Shown here: positions 52,040 through 60,807 of the stretch, piece by piece
Position numbering within the stretch: the stretch's first letter is position 1
How the letters are laid out: the number at the start of each line of letters is the position of its first letter
Assembly (NCBI GenBank): GCA_021604805.1
Contig: BQJR01000005.1
Coordinates: 62,001-126,000, forward strand
Length of the DNA stretch: 64,000 nucleotides
Source of the DNA: Planctomycetota bacterium
GTDB taxonomy: Bacteria > Planctomycetota > B15-G4
Direction: 5' to 3'
The notes under the pieces: generated by a model
The model's database searches: none
Told to the model about the DNA's origin: nothing
What the model saw: the letters and a program-made list of their open reading frames with translations, nothing else
Position numbers and translations under genes: made by a program

Positions 52040-52618
52040 TCAGATCTTCAGGAAGGCCTCGGGGTTGACCCACTGGCCCTTCTCCCATTGGTACTTCTGG
52101 TTCTTGTCGACCAGGATCTGGCCGTCGAGGGCGAGCACGATGCGCCAGCGTTCGAGCGGGCGCGGTGCGGGGCCTTCGAAGTTCATGCCGCTGGTGCGGA
52201 AGCCGCTACCGTGGCACGGGCATTTGAACTTGCTCGCGGCCGGCTGGTACGCGGGGATGCAACCCAGGTGGGTGCAGACGGTGCTCAGCGCGAAGATGCC
52301 GGGGATGCCGTCGCGACCGGAAAGCGGGTCGGTTTCGGTGCGCACGATCCAGGTACCGTTCGTGTCCTTGAAGGACTCGTCGACACCGACGGCGAAGTTG
52401 CTCGGCGCGCCCGCCTTGAAGGTTGCCGGCGGCTCGTAGAGCACGTTCGGCATCAAGAAACGAACGATGCCGAGGGTGCCCACCCCAGCGCCTGTGAGGA
52501 ACAGACCCCAGCCGGCGAGCAACGCGCCGGTGACCGCCTCGCGACGAGTGACCTTCTTGGGGTCACGCGAGGGGTTCTGGGAGTAAGTGGCTTGTTGAGA
52601 GGCTTCGGTGGTAGCCAT
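52040..52618 (-). CDS. Rieske iron-sulfur protein
   Basis: 192 residues. A twin-arginine-like motif (KKVTRREAVTG) precedes one transmembrane helix (31-55), which stays as the membrane anchor. The 2Fe-2S site is complete: Cys115-Thr-His117-Leu-Gly-Cys120 and Cys133-Pro-Cys135-His136-Gly-Ser-Gly-Phe, with Cys120 and Cys135 forming the disulfide. It begins 3 bases after the HEAT-repeat gene and precedes cytochrome b by 68 bases. It takes the first electron from quinol and passes it to the cytochrome c subunit. Confidence 0.95.
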   Translation of the reverse strand: MATTEASQQATYSQNPSRDPKKVTRREAVTGALLAGWGLFLTGAGVGTLGIVRFLMPNVLYEPPATFKAGAPSNFAVGVDESFKDTNGTWIVRTETDPLSGRDGIPGIFALSTVCTHLGCIPAYQPAASKFKCPCHGSGFRTSGMNFEGPAPRPLERWRIVLALDGQILVDKNQKYQWEKGQWVNPEAFLKI

Positions 52619-52621
52619 GGG

Positions 52622-53701
52622 TCAGGACGTCTCCGGATCGACACCCATGTCGTGCAGCGCATCCAAGGCCGCAGACTTTACTTTCATGGAACGGTCGTCG
52701 CGACGCAAGGCCTGCAAAACAGACACGAACGCCGGGTCGCCGAGGCGAGCCGCAGCGCGGCACGTGAGAATCATCATGTCGTCGACGTACTGGTCGCGCG
52801 CAGCGGCACGCGAGCCCTCGCTCAGCTGGGCGAGATCGCCCGGCACGCCAGCGTCGGGCCCGTAGGCCTCGCGGTCGAGAAGGTGCAGCAGCACGGGCGT
52901 GGCGCGTTCGTCTTGCGCCATTCCCAGCCAGATCGCCGCGTTACGCACCATTTGGGTTTCGGAGCTGCGCAGCTGCTCGACGAGCACCTCGCGCGCCTCA
53001 GCCGTTTCCAGGCAGGCCACGGCGTCGAGCGCCATGCGCCGCTCCATCACGCTCGACGACTCGAGCAGCGGCACGATCTGCGCCAGACTCGACGGCTCCT
53101 TCAGCGCGCCCAGCGCCTTGAGCGCGCCGATGCGGACCGTCTCCGAATCCGAAGCGAGCGCCTCGAGGACCACCGGCGCGAAACTCGGATCGCGCTTACC
53201 GGCCAGCACGAGCAGCAACGCGTAGTGCAGTTCGTCGCGCTCGGTGGCACTGCGGCTGGTGTCGGCGGCCAAGGAGCCCAGCGTGCCCTGATAGAAGCCG
53301 AGCAGCTCGTCGTTGCTGATCGAGCTCAGGTCGAGACGCCCGGTGTTCACGCCCTGAGCCAGCTCGTGCAGCTTGAACCAGCGCTCACTCGTGCCCGCCG
53401 TGCGAATCTCGGAAAGCAGCTCGGGAGCGGTGGCATCCGAGGCGCCAGCCAGCAAGCGCAGCAGTAGGTAGATGGCCGTGAGGCACACCACGAGGATCAG
53501 CGGGAAGACGAAGAACTGCGGCAGCGCGCCGAGAAAGGAGCCTGGCACCTGCTCGCCGGGCTCTTCATCGAAGCGTTCTTCAGCCTCGCCAGCGCCCTGA
53601 CCGACCTCTGGCACGCCCGTCGAACTGGACGGAAACACACCATTCGCGCCCGAATTCGAGCCTGAAGCGGCGGAGGCGGAGGTGGCGGGCAGGTCCGGCA
53701 T
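52622..53701 (-). CDS. Membrane-anchored HEAT-repeat protein heading the Rieske operon
   Basis: 359 residues. A Ser/Gly-rich N-terminus (1-52) leads to one transmembrane helix (about 62-84, FFVFPLILVVCLTAIYLLLRLL). The rest consists of HEAT-like helical pairs: FAPVVLEALASDSETVRIGALKALGAL, QIVPLLESSSVMERRMALDAVA and VLVEQLRSSETQMVRNAAIW fit the pattern (cited here as short extracts of residues 170-265). HEAT proteins often serve as assembly scaffolds. Its position 3 bases before the Rieske gene suggests an assembly factor or extra subunit of the quinol:cytochrome c reductase. Confidence 0.82.
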   Translation of the reverse strand: MPDLPATSASAASGSNSGANGVFPSSSTGVPEVGQGAGEAEERFDEEPGEQVPGSFLGALPQFFVFPLILVVCLTAIYLLLRLLAGASDATAPELLSEIRTAGTSERWFKLHELAQGVNTGRLDLSSISNDELLGFYQGTLGSLAADTSRSATERDELHYALLLVLAGKRDPSFAPVVLEALASDSETVRIGALKALGALKEPSSLAQIVPLLESSSVMERRMALDAVACLETAEAREVLVEQLRSSETQMVRNAAIWLGMAQDERATPVLLHLLDREAYGPDAGVPGDLAQLSEGSRAAARDQYVDDMMILTCRAAARLGDPAFVSVLQALRRDDRSMKVKSAALDALHDMGVDPETS

Positions 53702-53965
53702 TGCGGCCTTTCGCGGGGTACGCGCGGAATCGGAGCCGATCTTAGTGCATCGCTGGTGCCGCTGGGAAGCCTCGGGCCCCCGCCTGGCTCGCCCCCAGCG
53801 GCCAGCACCTCAGCCCCGCCGAGCCGCGAGCGAGTGCGCCCCGCCTCGCGGCGCTCGCCGACCCGGAATCCACGCTGAATCAGCGACACACATCCAGATC
53901 AACTTCGGTCGAGGCCCGCACTCCGCCACGGCTTCGAGGGCTCCGCGCTGATAACCTGCCGCCCC

Positions 53966-54907
53966 ATGCCCGAAGCGCTGCGTATCGACCACCTCCGCAA
54001 GACCTACGGCGAGACCGTCGCCGTGGACGACATCTCGCTGAGCGTGCAGGAGGGCCGCATCTACGGCCTCGTCGGCCCCAACGGCTCCGGCAAGACGACC
54101 ACCCTCTCCTGCGCCCTCGGCCTGTTGCGCCCCGACTCCGGCGAGCTGCGCGTGCTCGCCCAGCCACCGGGGCGTCTCGCCGAAACCAAAGGAGCGCTCG
54201 GCGTGGTCTTCGACGACCCGGTGCTGCTGCCCGGTCTCAGCCTCCGCGCCAACCTCGGCTACGCGCGCCGCCTGCTCGGGCACTCGGGCGGACGCAGCGA
54301 TGCCGAAGTGCTCGAGCTCGTGGGCATGCAGGGCGTGCCGGCGAATCGTCGCGCGCACGGCCTCTCGCTGGGACAAGGTCGACGCGTGGCCATCGCGCGC
54401 GCGCTGCTCGGCAAGCCGCGGCTGCTCGTGCTCGACGAACCGCTCTCCGGCCTCGACACCGTGGGCGTGCGCGAGATGCTGCGTCTGTTCAAGCGCCTGC
54501 GCAGCGAGGGCATCACGCTGCTGCTCTCCAGTCATCGCTTGCACGAACTCGAGACCATCGCCGACGACATCGCGATCCTGCTCTCGGGACGCGTGGTCCG
54601 CGAAGCGCCGCTGCCCGAACTGCTCGGCGAACAAGCGCGTCGACTGGAACTGCGCGCCTCGCCGCCGGCACAAGCCCTCGCCGCGCTCGAAGCACTGCAA
54701 GGCATCGGCTCCGTGGTCGCGCTCAACGACGACCGCCTGCGCGTCGACCTGGGCACTCGCGAACCCGAAGAGTTGGCGCGCGCCCTGCACGAGGCCGGCT
54801 GCGCGCTGCACGCCTTGGTGCCCGAACGAAGCAGCCTGCAAGCCGTGTTCGAAGCTCTGCTCGACGAACAACTCGTCGGCACCACCCCCGGTGAGGCGCA
54901 GGCATGA
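53966..54907 (+). CDS. ABC transporter ATP-binding protein (ABC-2 type)
   Basis: 313 residues. Walker A GPNGSGKTT, Q-loop region FDDPVLLPGLSLRANL, signature LSLGQGRRVAIARALLG, Walker B LLVLDEPLSGLD and switch His (LLLSSHRLHELE) are all present. The sequence after residue 215 is an extra domain as in ABC-2 exporters such as the CcmA/NatA group. ATG at 53966. The stop overlaps the permease start by 4 bases. It powers export or membrane remodelling by the adjacent permease; the substrate is unknown. Confidence 0.93.
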   Translation: MPEALRIDHLRKTYGETVAVDDISLSVQEGRIYGLVGPNGSGKTTTLSCALGLLRPDSGELRVLAQPPGRLAETKGALGVVFDDPVLLPGLSLRANLGYARRLLGHSGGRSDAEVLELVGMQGVPANRRAHGLSLGQGRRVAIARALLGKPRLLVLDEPLSGLDTVGVREMLRLFKRLRSEGITLLLSSHRLHELETIADDIAILLSGRVVREAPLPELLGEQARRLELRASPPAQALAALEALQGIGSVVALNDDRLRVDLGTREPEELARALHEAGCALHALVPERSSLQAVFEALLDEQLVGTTPGEAQA

Positions 54908-55770
54908 CGGGCACCCTGCGTGTGTTCCGCGCTGAGTGGTATCGCATCGTGCACGGGCGGTCGGCCTACGTGGCGCTGGCCTTCCTGATCGTGGTGCCCG
55001 TGGTGCGCGTGGTGGCGGCCTACTTCGACCATCTGTCGCGGCACGGGTCGGCGGTGATGCGCGCCCACGAGACCGGCCGCGACGCGCCCGAGTTGCTGCC
55101 CGGCAACGCCTACCAACCGCTCGTCGACGCCTGGGCCACCGGGCTCGTGTTGGGCGCGCTGCTGCTGCTCGTGGCGGCGGCGCTCTCGATCGCCGGCGAC
55201 CGCGAACGCGGCGTCCTGCGACTGGCCACCACGCGCAGCGCCACGCGTCGCGCGCTCGTGCTGGGGCGCGCACTGCTCGGCTTCCCGCTGGTGCTCTGCG
55301 TGATCGCGATCACCGGGATCGCGGCCTTCGCGGCCTCGGCGATCCTGTTCGAGTTCGGCCCGCTCGTGGAGTTCGGCTTCGAGATGGCCAGCTCCGCCGA
55401 GCTCAGCGGCGAGCTGCAACTCGCCGTGCTCGCCACGCTCCCGCCGCTCTACGCCGCGTGGTGTTTCGGCCTGCTCATGTCGAGCTTGGTGCGCGGCCCG
55501 ATCTTCGCCGTGAGCGCGAGCTTGCTGTTGCTGCTCGGCTTCGACCTCTTCAAAGGCGTGCTCGGCGAGGGACAGTACTGGGTCTTCGCCGCCTTCGCCC
55601 CGTCCTTCATCGACAGCTCGTACATGGGCGAGATGTCGTCGATCGCAGCCGGCATGTCCGACGCGATGTTCGCCGACGAACTCTTCCGCATGAACATGAT
55701 CCTGCCTTGGCCCGAGGCGGCGCTGTTGCTCGCGTTCGCATGCACGGCCCTCTCGCGGAGAACTCTGTGA
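54904..55770 (+). CDS. ABC-2 type permease
   Basis: 288 residues, about six transmembrane helices with a large extracytoplasmic loop after the first (YFDHLSRHGSAVMRAHETGRD). The pattern AGDRERGVLRLATTRSATRRALVLGRALLG after helix 2 is the amphipathic coupling helix of ABC-2 permeases. It overlaps the ATPase upstream (ATGA) and the PDZ lipoprotein downstream (GTGA). NosY- and GldF-like proteins have the same layout; the partners downstream here are unlike either. Confidence 0.88.
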   Translation: MTGTLRVFRAEWYRIVHGRSAYVALAFLIVVPVVRVVAAYFDHLSRHGSAVMRAHETGRDAPELLPGNAYQPLVDAWATGLVLGALLLLVAAALSIAGDRERGVLRLATTRSATRRALVLGRALLGFPLVLCVIAITGIAAFAASAILFEFGPLVEFGFEMASSAELSGELQLAVLATLPPLYAAWCFGLLMSSLVRGPIFAVSASLLLLLGFDLFKGVLGEGQYWVFAAFAPSFIDSSYMGEMSSIAAGMSDAMFADELFRMNMILPWPEAALLLAFACTALSRRTL

Positions 55771-56708
55771 TCTCTCATCGGTGGAACACGCTGGCGCGCG
55801 CGCTGTGCCTCGCCGCGCTCGGACTCTGCGGCGTGGCTTGCACCTCGGCACCGATCGCTTCGATCCCGGCGCCCCACCCGACAGCCGGTGAGTGGACGCT
55901 CGACAGCGAAGGCGGCGCCTTCCTCGGCTTGGCTGTCGAAGCCAACGAGGCTGGCACGCTCGAAGCGCTCGAAGCCGAACCCGGCGTGCGCGTGTTGCGC
56001 GTGGTGCAGAACTCACCAGCCGCGCACCAAGGCCTGCGCGTGGGCGACGTGCTGCTCAGCTTCGCCGGCGTGAAACTCGCCGACCCCGTGGTGCTCGACG
56101 TGCTGCTCGCCAAGGCTGAATCCGGAGCCAGCGTGCCGCTGCAGGTGCGCCGCGGCGACTCGGTCTTCGCGCTCGACGTGACGCTCGCGGGCGGACAGGG
56201 CGGCCCCGTCGCCGCACCTGAGTTGCTCTACGTGGCGGACCCCACGCGCACGCTGGCCGGCTGGCGCAGCACGCCGAACGGGGTGCTGCTCGTGGCCCTC
56301 GCCGAGAGCTCGCCGCTGCTGGCCGCGGGCTTCGAACTCGGCAGCAGCGTGACCGCGCTCGACAGCGACGCCGTGCACTCCGCCGGCGAACTCGTACGCC
56401 GCGTGAACGCGCTGCCCGCCGGCGCGCGCGTGAGCTTCGAGTTGCGCGACCCGCGCGGTCAGGCGCGCACACTCGACGCACGCCTCTTCGAAGTCCCCAC
56501 GCGCGTCACGCGTTCCCGCGTCCCCGTGCTCTGGGACTACGACGCCAAAATCGACGGCAGCGCCACCGACCTCCACCTGCTCGACTTCTGGTTCCTCGAA
56601 CTCTTCCAGTTCCGGCGCCGCGGCGGCGAGCGCGAGTGGGTGTTGCTCGAACTCTTCGGCTACGAGCTCTTCGCCTGGGGACAGGGCACCGGGGAACTCA
56701 GCGAATGA
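55767..56708 (+). CDS. PDZ-domain lipoprotein
   Basis: 313 residues from a GTG at 55767 that overlaps the permease stop. The N-terminus is a lipoprotein signal ending in LGLCGVAC. Residues about 45-140 form a PDZ domain (VRVLRVVQNSPAAHQGLRVGD, then VLLSFAGVKLADP), and residues about 160-240 a second PDZ-like domain (GVLLVALAESSPLLAAGFELG). The final 60 residues are rich in Phe, Trp and Leu. No protease domain is present, so it is a scaffold or peptide-binding adaptor on the periplasmic side, most likely for the coupled ABC exporter. Confidence 0.85.
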   Translation: MISHRWNTLARALCLAALGLCGVACTSAPIASIPAPHPTAGEWTLDSEGGAFLGLAVEANEAGTLEALEAEPGVRVLRVVQNSPAAHQGLRVGDVLLSFAGVKLADPVVLDVLLAKAESGASVPLQVRRGDSVFALDVTLAGGQGGPVAAPELLYVADPTRTLAGWRSTPNGVLLVALAESSPLLAAGFELGSSVTALDSDAVHSAGELVRRVNALPAGARVSFELRDPRGQARTLDARLFEVPTRVTRSRVPVLWDYDAKIDGSATDLHLLDFWFLELFQFRRRGGEREWVLLELFGYELFAWGQGTGELSE

Positions 56709-58285
56709 TGCGGCGCCTGTGTGCTTGCCTGCTGATCGCGAGCGGCTCGCTCGCGGCACAAGTCGCGTGGAACGACACGGTGCTCGCGCTGCCGGGCCGC
56801 GTGCTCAGCACCGAAGTCTGCACGCTCGGTGACAACGCGCGCCAAGAACTCGTGATCGGCTTGTGGAACCGCGAGCTGCGGCGTCGCGAACTGCGCATCC
56901 ACCACGTGGAGCAAGGTCGACTCTCCGCGGAGCCACGTCTCGTCATCCCGATCCTGGAAGACATCGTGGCCTGGGGCGTGGCCGAACTCGACACGGACAC
57001 GGCGGGCCCCGAGCTGCTGCTGCTCACACCGAACAGCGCCTGGAGCTACCAGGTCGCGCCGGGCAGCTACGCCAACAACGCGCGCAAACTCTTCGACCAC
57101 CCGCTGCTCTTCGACCTGCCCGACCGCAGCAGTCTGCCGCGTTGGCGACACGTGGTCCCGATGCCCGGTGGCGACCAACTCGTGCTGCCGTCGTCGTCGG
57201 GATACAGCTGCTGGGCACCGGTCGCGGGCGACCCCGAAGGTGCTTGGGCTGAGACGGCGCGCTTTGCTGTCGACGCGCCTTCGAGCCGTGGTGAAGGCGG
57301 CGCGGGCGACGCGTCCGTGCAAGTCGGCCGCGACGGCATCGTGCTCTCCGCCAGCGCACGCGCCGGCCTCGACGTGGGCCAGGAACTCGACGGCTGGTTG
57401 AGCGCACCGCTGCTCAGCGTGACGCGCAGCTTCCGAGCGCCCGGCCTCGTGGACATGGATGGCGACGGCCTGCTCGACATCGTGCGCCTCGCCCGCCGCG
57501 TCGTCTCGATCCACCCCGGGCGCAGCGCCGGTTTCCTGGCCACACCTGAGCGCGACGTGCTGCTCCCCGACCTGTTGTTCGACAGCGAGGTCGAGAGCCG
57601 CGACTTGCTGCTGCGCGATGTCGACGGCGATGGCGACACCGACATCCTCGCGCTGCTCGAAGGCCCCGAGATCGGCATCCTCGACAAGAACCACGAACTC
57701 AGCCTGGTCGTGCTGCGCAACACGGGCGGCGGCGAACTCAGCGATCGTCCGCAACTGCTGCGATTCCGCGGCGTGCGCCTGCGCGCTTCCGTGGTCGACG
57801 TGGATGCCGACGGCACGCTCGACCTCGTGGCCGATGTCTTCATCACACCCGACCTCGGCGCGCTCACCTCCCCCGACGAGCTCGACGCCACCCTGCGCAT
57901 CTCGGTCTTCCGCGGCCGCGGCAAGGGCGAGTTCGAACGCTCACCCTTCGTGCGCTTCGAACACGTGGTCGGTGCCGCGAACTTCGACCAAGCCGTGCAG
58001 CAGCGCGAGCTCAGCGGCGACTTGAGCGGCGACGGGCTCGGCGACCTCGTCACCTCCGACATCCTCGGCCGCGTGGGCATCCACCCACTCGAGAAACACA
58101 GCAGCCTGTTCGGCGGCGCGTCGTGGAAGCTGCCGACCACGCCCACCACGCGCCTGCCGACTTCCACGGGGCGCAGTGACTTGCAACTCAGCGACCTCAA
58201 CGGCGACGGCCTGCACGACCTGATCAGCACTCACGAGTCGCGCGTGATCGTCTACCTCTCGCAGCTCACGGGAGCGTCGCGATGA
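56705..58285 (+). CDS. Secreted FG-GAP/VCBS-type protein (first of a pair)
   Basis: 526 residues from ATG 56705, overlapping the PDZ gene as ATGA; a second ATG follows directly. Signal peptide 1-18 (MMRRLCACLLIASGSLAA). The mature part contains calcium-loop repeats such as DMDGDGLLDIV, DVDGDGDTDIL, DVDADGTLDLV, DLSGDGLGDLV and DLNGDGLHDLI, so a beta-propeller is expected. It is coupled to an ABC exporter operon, which is unusual for this family. Confidence 0.85.
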   Translation: MMRRLCACLLIASGSLAAQVAWNDTVLALPGRVLSTEVCTLGDNARQELVIGLWNRELRRRELRIHHVEQGRLSAEPRLVIPILEDIVAWGVAELDTDTAGPELLLLTPNSAWSYQVAPGSYANNARKLFDHPLLFDLPDRSSLPRWRHVVPMPGGDQLVLPSSSGYSCWAPVAGDPEGAWAETARFAVDAPSSRGEGGAGDASVQVGRDGIVLSASARAGLDVGQELDGWLSAPLLSVTRSFRAPGLVDMDGDGLLDIVRLARRVVSIHPGRSAGFLATPERDVLLPDLLFDSEVESRDLLLRDVDGDGDTDILALLEGPEIGILDKNHELSLVVLRNTGGGELSDRPQLLRFRGVRLRASVVDVDADGTLDLVADVFITPDLGALTSPDELDATLRISVFRGRGKGEFERSPFVRFEHVVGAANFDQAVQQRELSGDLSGDGLGDLVTSDILGRVGIHPLEKHSSLFGGASWKLPTTPTTRLPTSTGRSDLQLSDLNGDGLHDLISTHESRVIVYLSQLTGASR

Positions 58286-59946
58286 CGACTCGTCCGATCC
58301 TGACCGCCGCGCTCGCGCTCACGCTGTTGTTGCCGGCCGGCATCGCGCGCGAGGACGGCTTCGTGGCCTCCGGCATCGTGGAGACCCAAGGCGACAACGT
58401 GCTCGCGCTGCGCGACGTCGACGGGGACGGCGACCTCGACCTGCTCGTGATCGACGAGCTCGGCGTGAGCTTGCGGCGTCTCAGCGCCGAAGGCAGCTAC
58501 CCGCGCGAAGCCGACGACGTGCTGCTCTGGCCGGCACGCGACCTCGGCTGGGAACTCGCCGACCTCGACGGCCGCCCCGGCACCGAAGTCGTGATCTTCG
58601 CCGACGGCGCCCTGCGCAGCTGGGCCATGAGCGCCGAGGGATTCGCCGAGCCGCGCGAGCTGTTGCGTGACAAGAGCGCACGCATCCCGCGTGGCTTGCG
58701 ACGCCTGCGCCTCGCGCGCGATGTCGATGCCGACGGTCACATGGACGTGGTGCTGCCCGGCGTGAGCCAATACCGCATCCACCGCGCGGGCGGCGAAGGC
58801 TTCGAGGCGCCGCTGCGCGTGGACTTCGAAGCCACGGTCGAGCTACGCGTCGGCGAACCCGCCACCCTCGATCAACGCTTCACGCAAGCGATGTCGATCC
58901 CGCGTCTGCGCGTGCGCGACTTCGACGGCGACGGCCTCAACGACCTCGTGAGCGAAACCGACGAGATGCTCTCGGTGCACGTGTCGGATCCCGAGATCCC
59001 CACCGAAGCCACCTGGGCACTCGACCTGCAAGCCTTGCGCGACGAACTCCCCAAGACGCTCGACCTCGAGAACCTGCTCGGCGCGATCCAACTCGTGAAC
59101 TGGAGCACCGCCGACCTCGACGGTTCCGGCGCACACGACTTCGTGCTGCAACACGGCGGCACCTTCCGTGTCTGGCGCGACGGCACACGCCGCGGCATCG
59201 ACGGCCCGCCCGACAGCGTGCTCAAGTCGAGCGGCAACGTGCTCTTCTTCTTGCTCCGCGACGTGCTCGGCAGCGAGCTCCCCGAGCTGCAGATCGTGCG
59301 TGGCGAGGAGATCTCCGTGGCGCGCGTGCTGCACTGGGTCGTGGCCGGCGGCGCGCTCGAGTTCGACATCTACACCTACGCCAACGAGGCCGGCGAACTC
59401 GGTCGCAAACCGGCGCGCAGCTCACACGTGCGCTTCGAGATCCCGCCGCTGTTCTCCTTCCTCGAAGAGGTCGACAAGATCCAGGAAGAGAGCCGCGCGA
59501 AGGCGCACATCCAAGCGCAGCGCGTGGCGCTCGACGCCGACGGCCTGCGCAACGACGTGGTCGACCTGGTCGGCGGCGAGCTGTTCTTCTTCCACGATGT
59601 GGTCGACGCCGAAGCCGAAGAGAGCCTCATGGATCAACTCAGCAGCTTCGACCTCACCGAGCTGCTCGAGCGCTACTTCCTGGCCGACATCGATTCGCTC
59701 GCCGACGACGGCACCTACACGCTCGACCTCGCCGAGGAACTGCGCCAGATCGAGTTCACGCCGGCGGCCGCGCTGCAGGCTGCCGCACACAAGGTCGCGC
59801 CCACGCTCGTGCTGCCCAGCCCGGTGCCCGGCGAAGGCCGCCTGCTCGTGATCGACCTCGACAACGATGGCCTCACCGACGTGATCGTCACCGGGGAGAC
59901 GAGCAACGGGACGCCGCTGGTCGGGGTGCTGGTCGCGCGTCACTGA
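58282..59946 (+). CDS. Secreted FG-GAP/VCBS-type protein (second of a pair)
   Basis: 554 residues, start overlapping the preceding gene by 4 bases. Signal peptide about 1-21 (MTTRPILTAALALTLLLPAG). Repeats DVDGDGDLDLLV, DVDADGHMDVVL, DFDGDGLNDLV, DLDGSGAHDFV and DLDNDGLTDVIV mark the family. Between repeats, residues 380-470 form a helical insertion (FLEEVDKIQEESRAKAHIQ). It is similar in layout to its neighbour, so the pair may be an old tandem duplication. The last 59 bases overlap the end of the convergent NRDE gene. Confidence 0.85.
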   Translation: MTTRPILTAALALTLLLPAGIAREDGFVASGIVETQGDNVLALRDVDGDGDLDLLVIDELGVSLRRLSAEGSYPREADDVLLWPARDLGWELADLDGRPGTEVVIFADGALRSWAMSAEGFAEPRELLRDKSARIPRGLRRLRLARDVDADGHMDVVLPGVSQYRIHRAGGEGFEAPLRVDFEATVELRVGEPATLDQRFTQAMSIPRLRVRDFDGDGLNDLVSETDEMLSVHVSDPEIPTEATWALDLQALRDELPKTLDLENLLGAIQLVNWSTADLDGSGAHDFVLQHGGTFRVWRDGTRRGIDGPPDSVLKSSGNVLFFLLRDVLGSELPELQIVRGEEISVARVLHWVVAGGALEFDIYTYANEAGELGRKPARSSHVRFEIPPLFSFLEEVDKIQEESRAKAHIQAQRVALDADGLRNDVVDLVGGELFFFHDVVDAEAEESLMDQLSSFDLTELLERYFLADIDSLADDGTYTLDLAEELRQIEFTPAAALQAAAHKVAPTLVLPSPVPGEGRLLVIDLDNDGLTDVIVTGETSNGTPLVGVLVARH

Positions 59947-60802
59947 AGCTCACGCTGTGCAGGTCGCGCACGGAGGCTTCGCAAGGTTGGCCGGCGAGGT
60001 AGTGCATCGACACGGCGTCGGGTCGCGCGCGCACTTGGGTCAGGCTCACGCTGCGCGCTTCGTCGCGGTGCATGCACACGCTGAAGCCGTCACCGCGCGG
60101 AGCTTCGTGGCGGTGCGAGGCGTGCCAGCGCAACTGGGCGGCGGCGAGCGCCTGCGCGTCGGCATGCGGCGCGGAGCTCAGCGTGGCGAAGAGCGCGCCA
60201 CGCGCGGCGGCCACGGCGTCGGGCTCGATGCGACTCGACACGAACACACCGTCTCCTGAATGACGACTGCGCACGAGTTGCGCGCCGTCCCACTCGATGC
60301 GTTCGACGTCGGCAGGACGCGAGCTGTCCCCGCGACGCGCCACGAGCAACTTGAAGGCCTTCTCGCGCAGAGCGCCGCTCGCCGCGCGCGCTTGCAGCTC
60401 GGCGAACACGCTCTCGGCATCCGGCGCGCGCATGAGTTCGAGCACGAGTTGGCCGCGGCTGGGCGCGTCGTCGGGCGCGACGCGCGCGGGGGGACGGTCG
60501 CCGTTGAGCACGCACAGGCAGCGTCCCGATTCATCCACGGCGATCCAGGTGCCCCCCGCGTCCGCGTCGGTGGGCGCGAGCACGCGCGGGAGCGGCGCTG
60601 CGTCGACGCTCGGCGGCGTGTCCATGCTCGGCGGCGTGTCCGCGCTCAGCGGCGTGTCCGTGCTCGGCGACGCGAGCTCGCCTTGCGGCGGAAGCGTGCG
60701 CAGGCTCGGTGCTTGCGCCAAGCCGCGGCGGGGGCTTTCGTCACGGTTGGTGGCGAGCAGGTAGCCGCCGTCGGGCAGCACCAGGAAACTCACGGTGCAC
60801 AT
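59888..60802 (-). CDS. NRDE (TANGO2-like) family protein
   Basis: 304 residues from ATG 60802. It begins MCTVSFL with the candidate nucleophile Cys2, then the defining NRDE motif (LLATNRDESPRRG), GGTWIAVDESGRCLCVLN and GQLVLELM. The family has an Ntn-hydrolase-like fold and unknown function; eukaryotic TANGO2 affects lipid and haem handling. Residues about 46-70 are an inserted low-complexity stretch of T/A/M/V-D-T-P-P-S hexapeptides. The gene begins 5 bases after the CstB-like gene and ends inside the convergent FG-GAP gene. Confidence 0.85.
   Translation of the reverse strand: MCTVSFLVLPDGGYLLATNRDESPRRGLAQAPSLRTLPPQGELASPSTDTPLSADTPPSMDTPPSVDAAPLPRVLAPTDADAGGTWIAVDESGRCLCVLNGDRPPARVAPDDAPSRGQLVLELMRAPDAESVFAELQARAASGALREKAFKLLVARRGDSSRPADVERIEWDGAQLVRSRHSGDGVFVSSRIEPDAVAAARGALFATLSSAPHADAQALAAAQLRWHASHRHEAPRGDGFSVCMHRDEARSVSLTQVRARPDAVSMHYLAGQPCEASVRDLHSVSFSDARPAPRPAASRCSSPR
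60605..60670. repeat. 18-bp tandem repeat within the NRDE gene
   Basis: About three and a half imperfect copies of an 18-base unit (GCTCGGCGGCGTGTCC plus two bases) encode the hexapeptide repeats of the NRDE protein. Copy number changes would leave the frame intact. Confidence 0.85.
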
Positions 60803-60807
60803 CGCGG

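Noticed and set aside
53702-53965. Possible gene or RNA between the HEAT and ABC genes
   Set aside because: The stretch is under 300 bases, has no ribosome binding site or frame with protein-like composition, and no recognisable RNA fold; it is the divergent promoter region.
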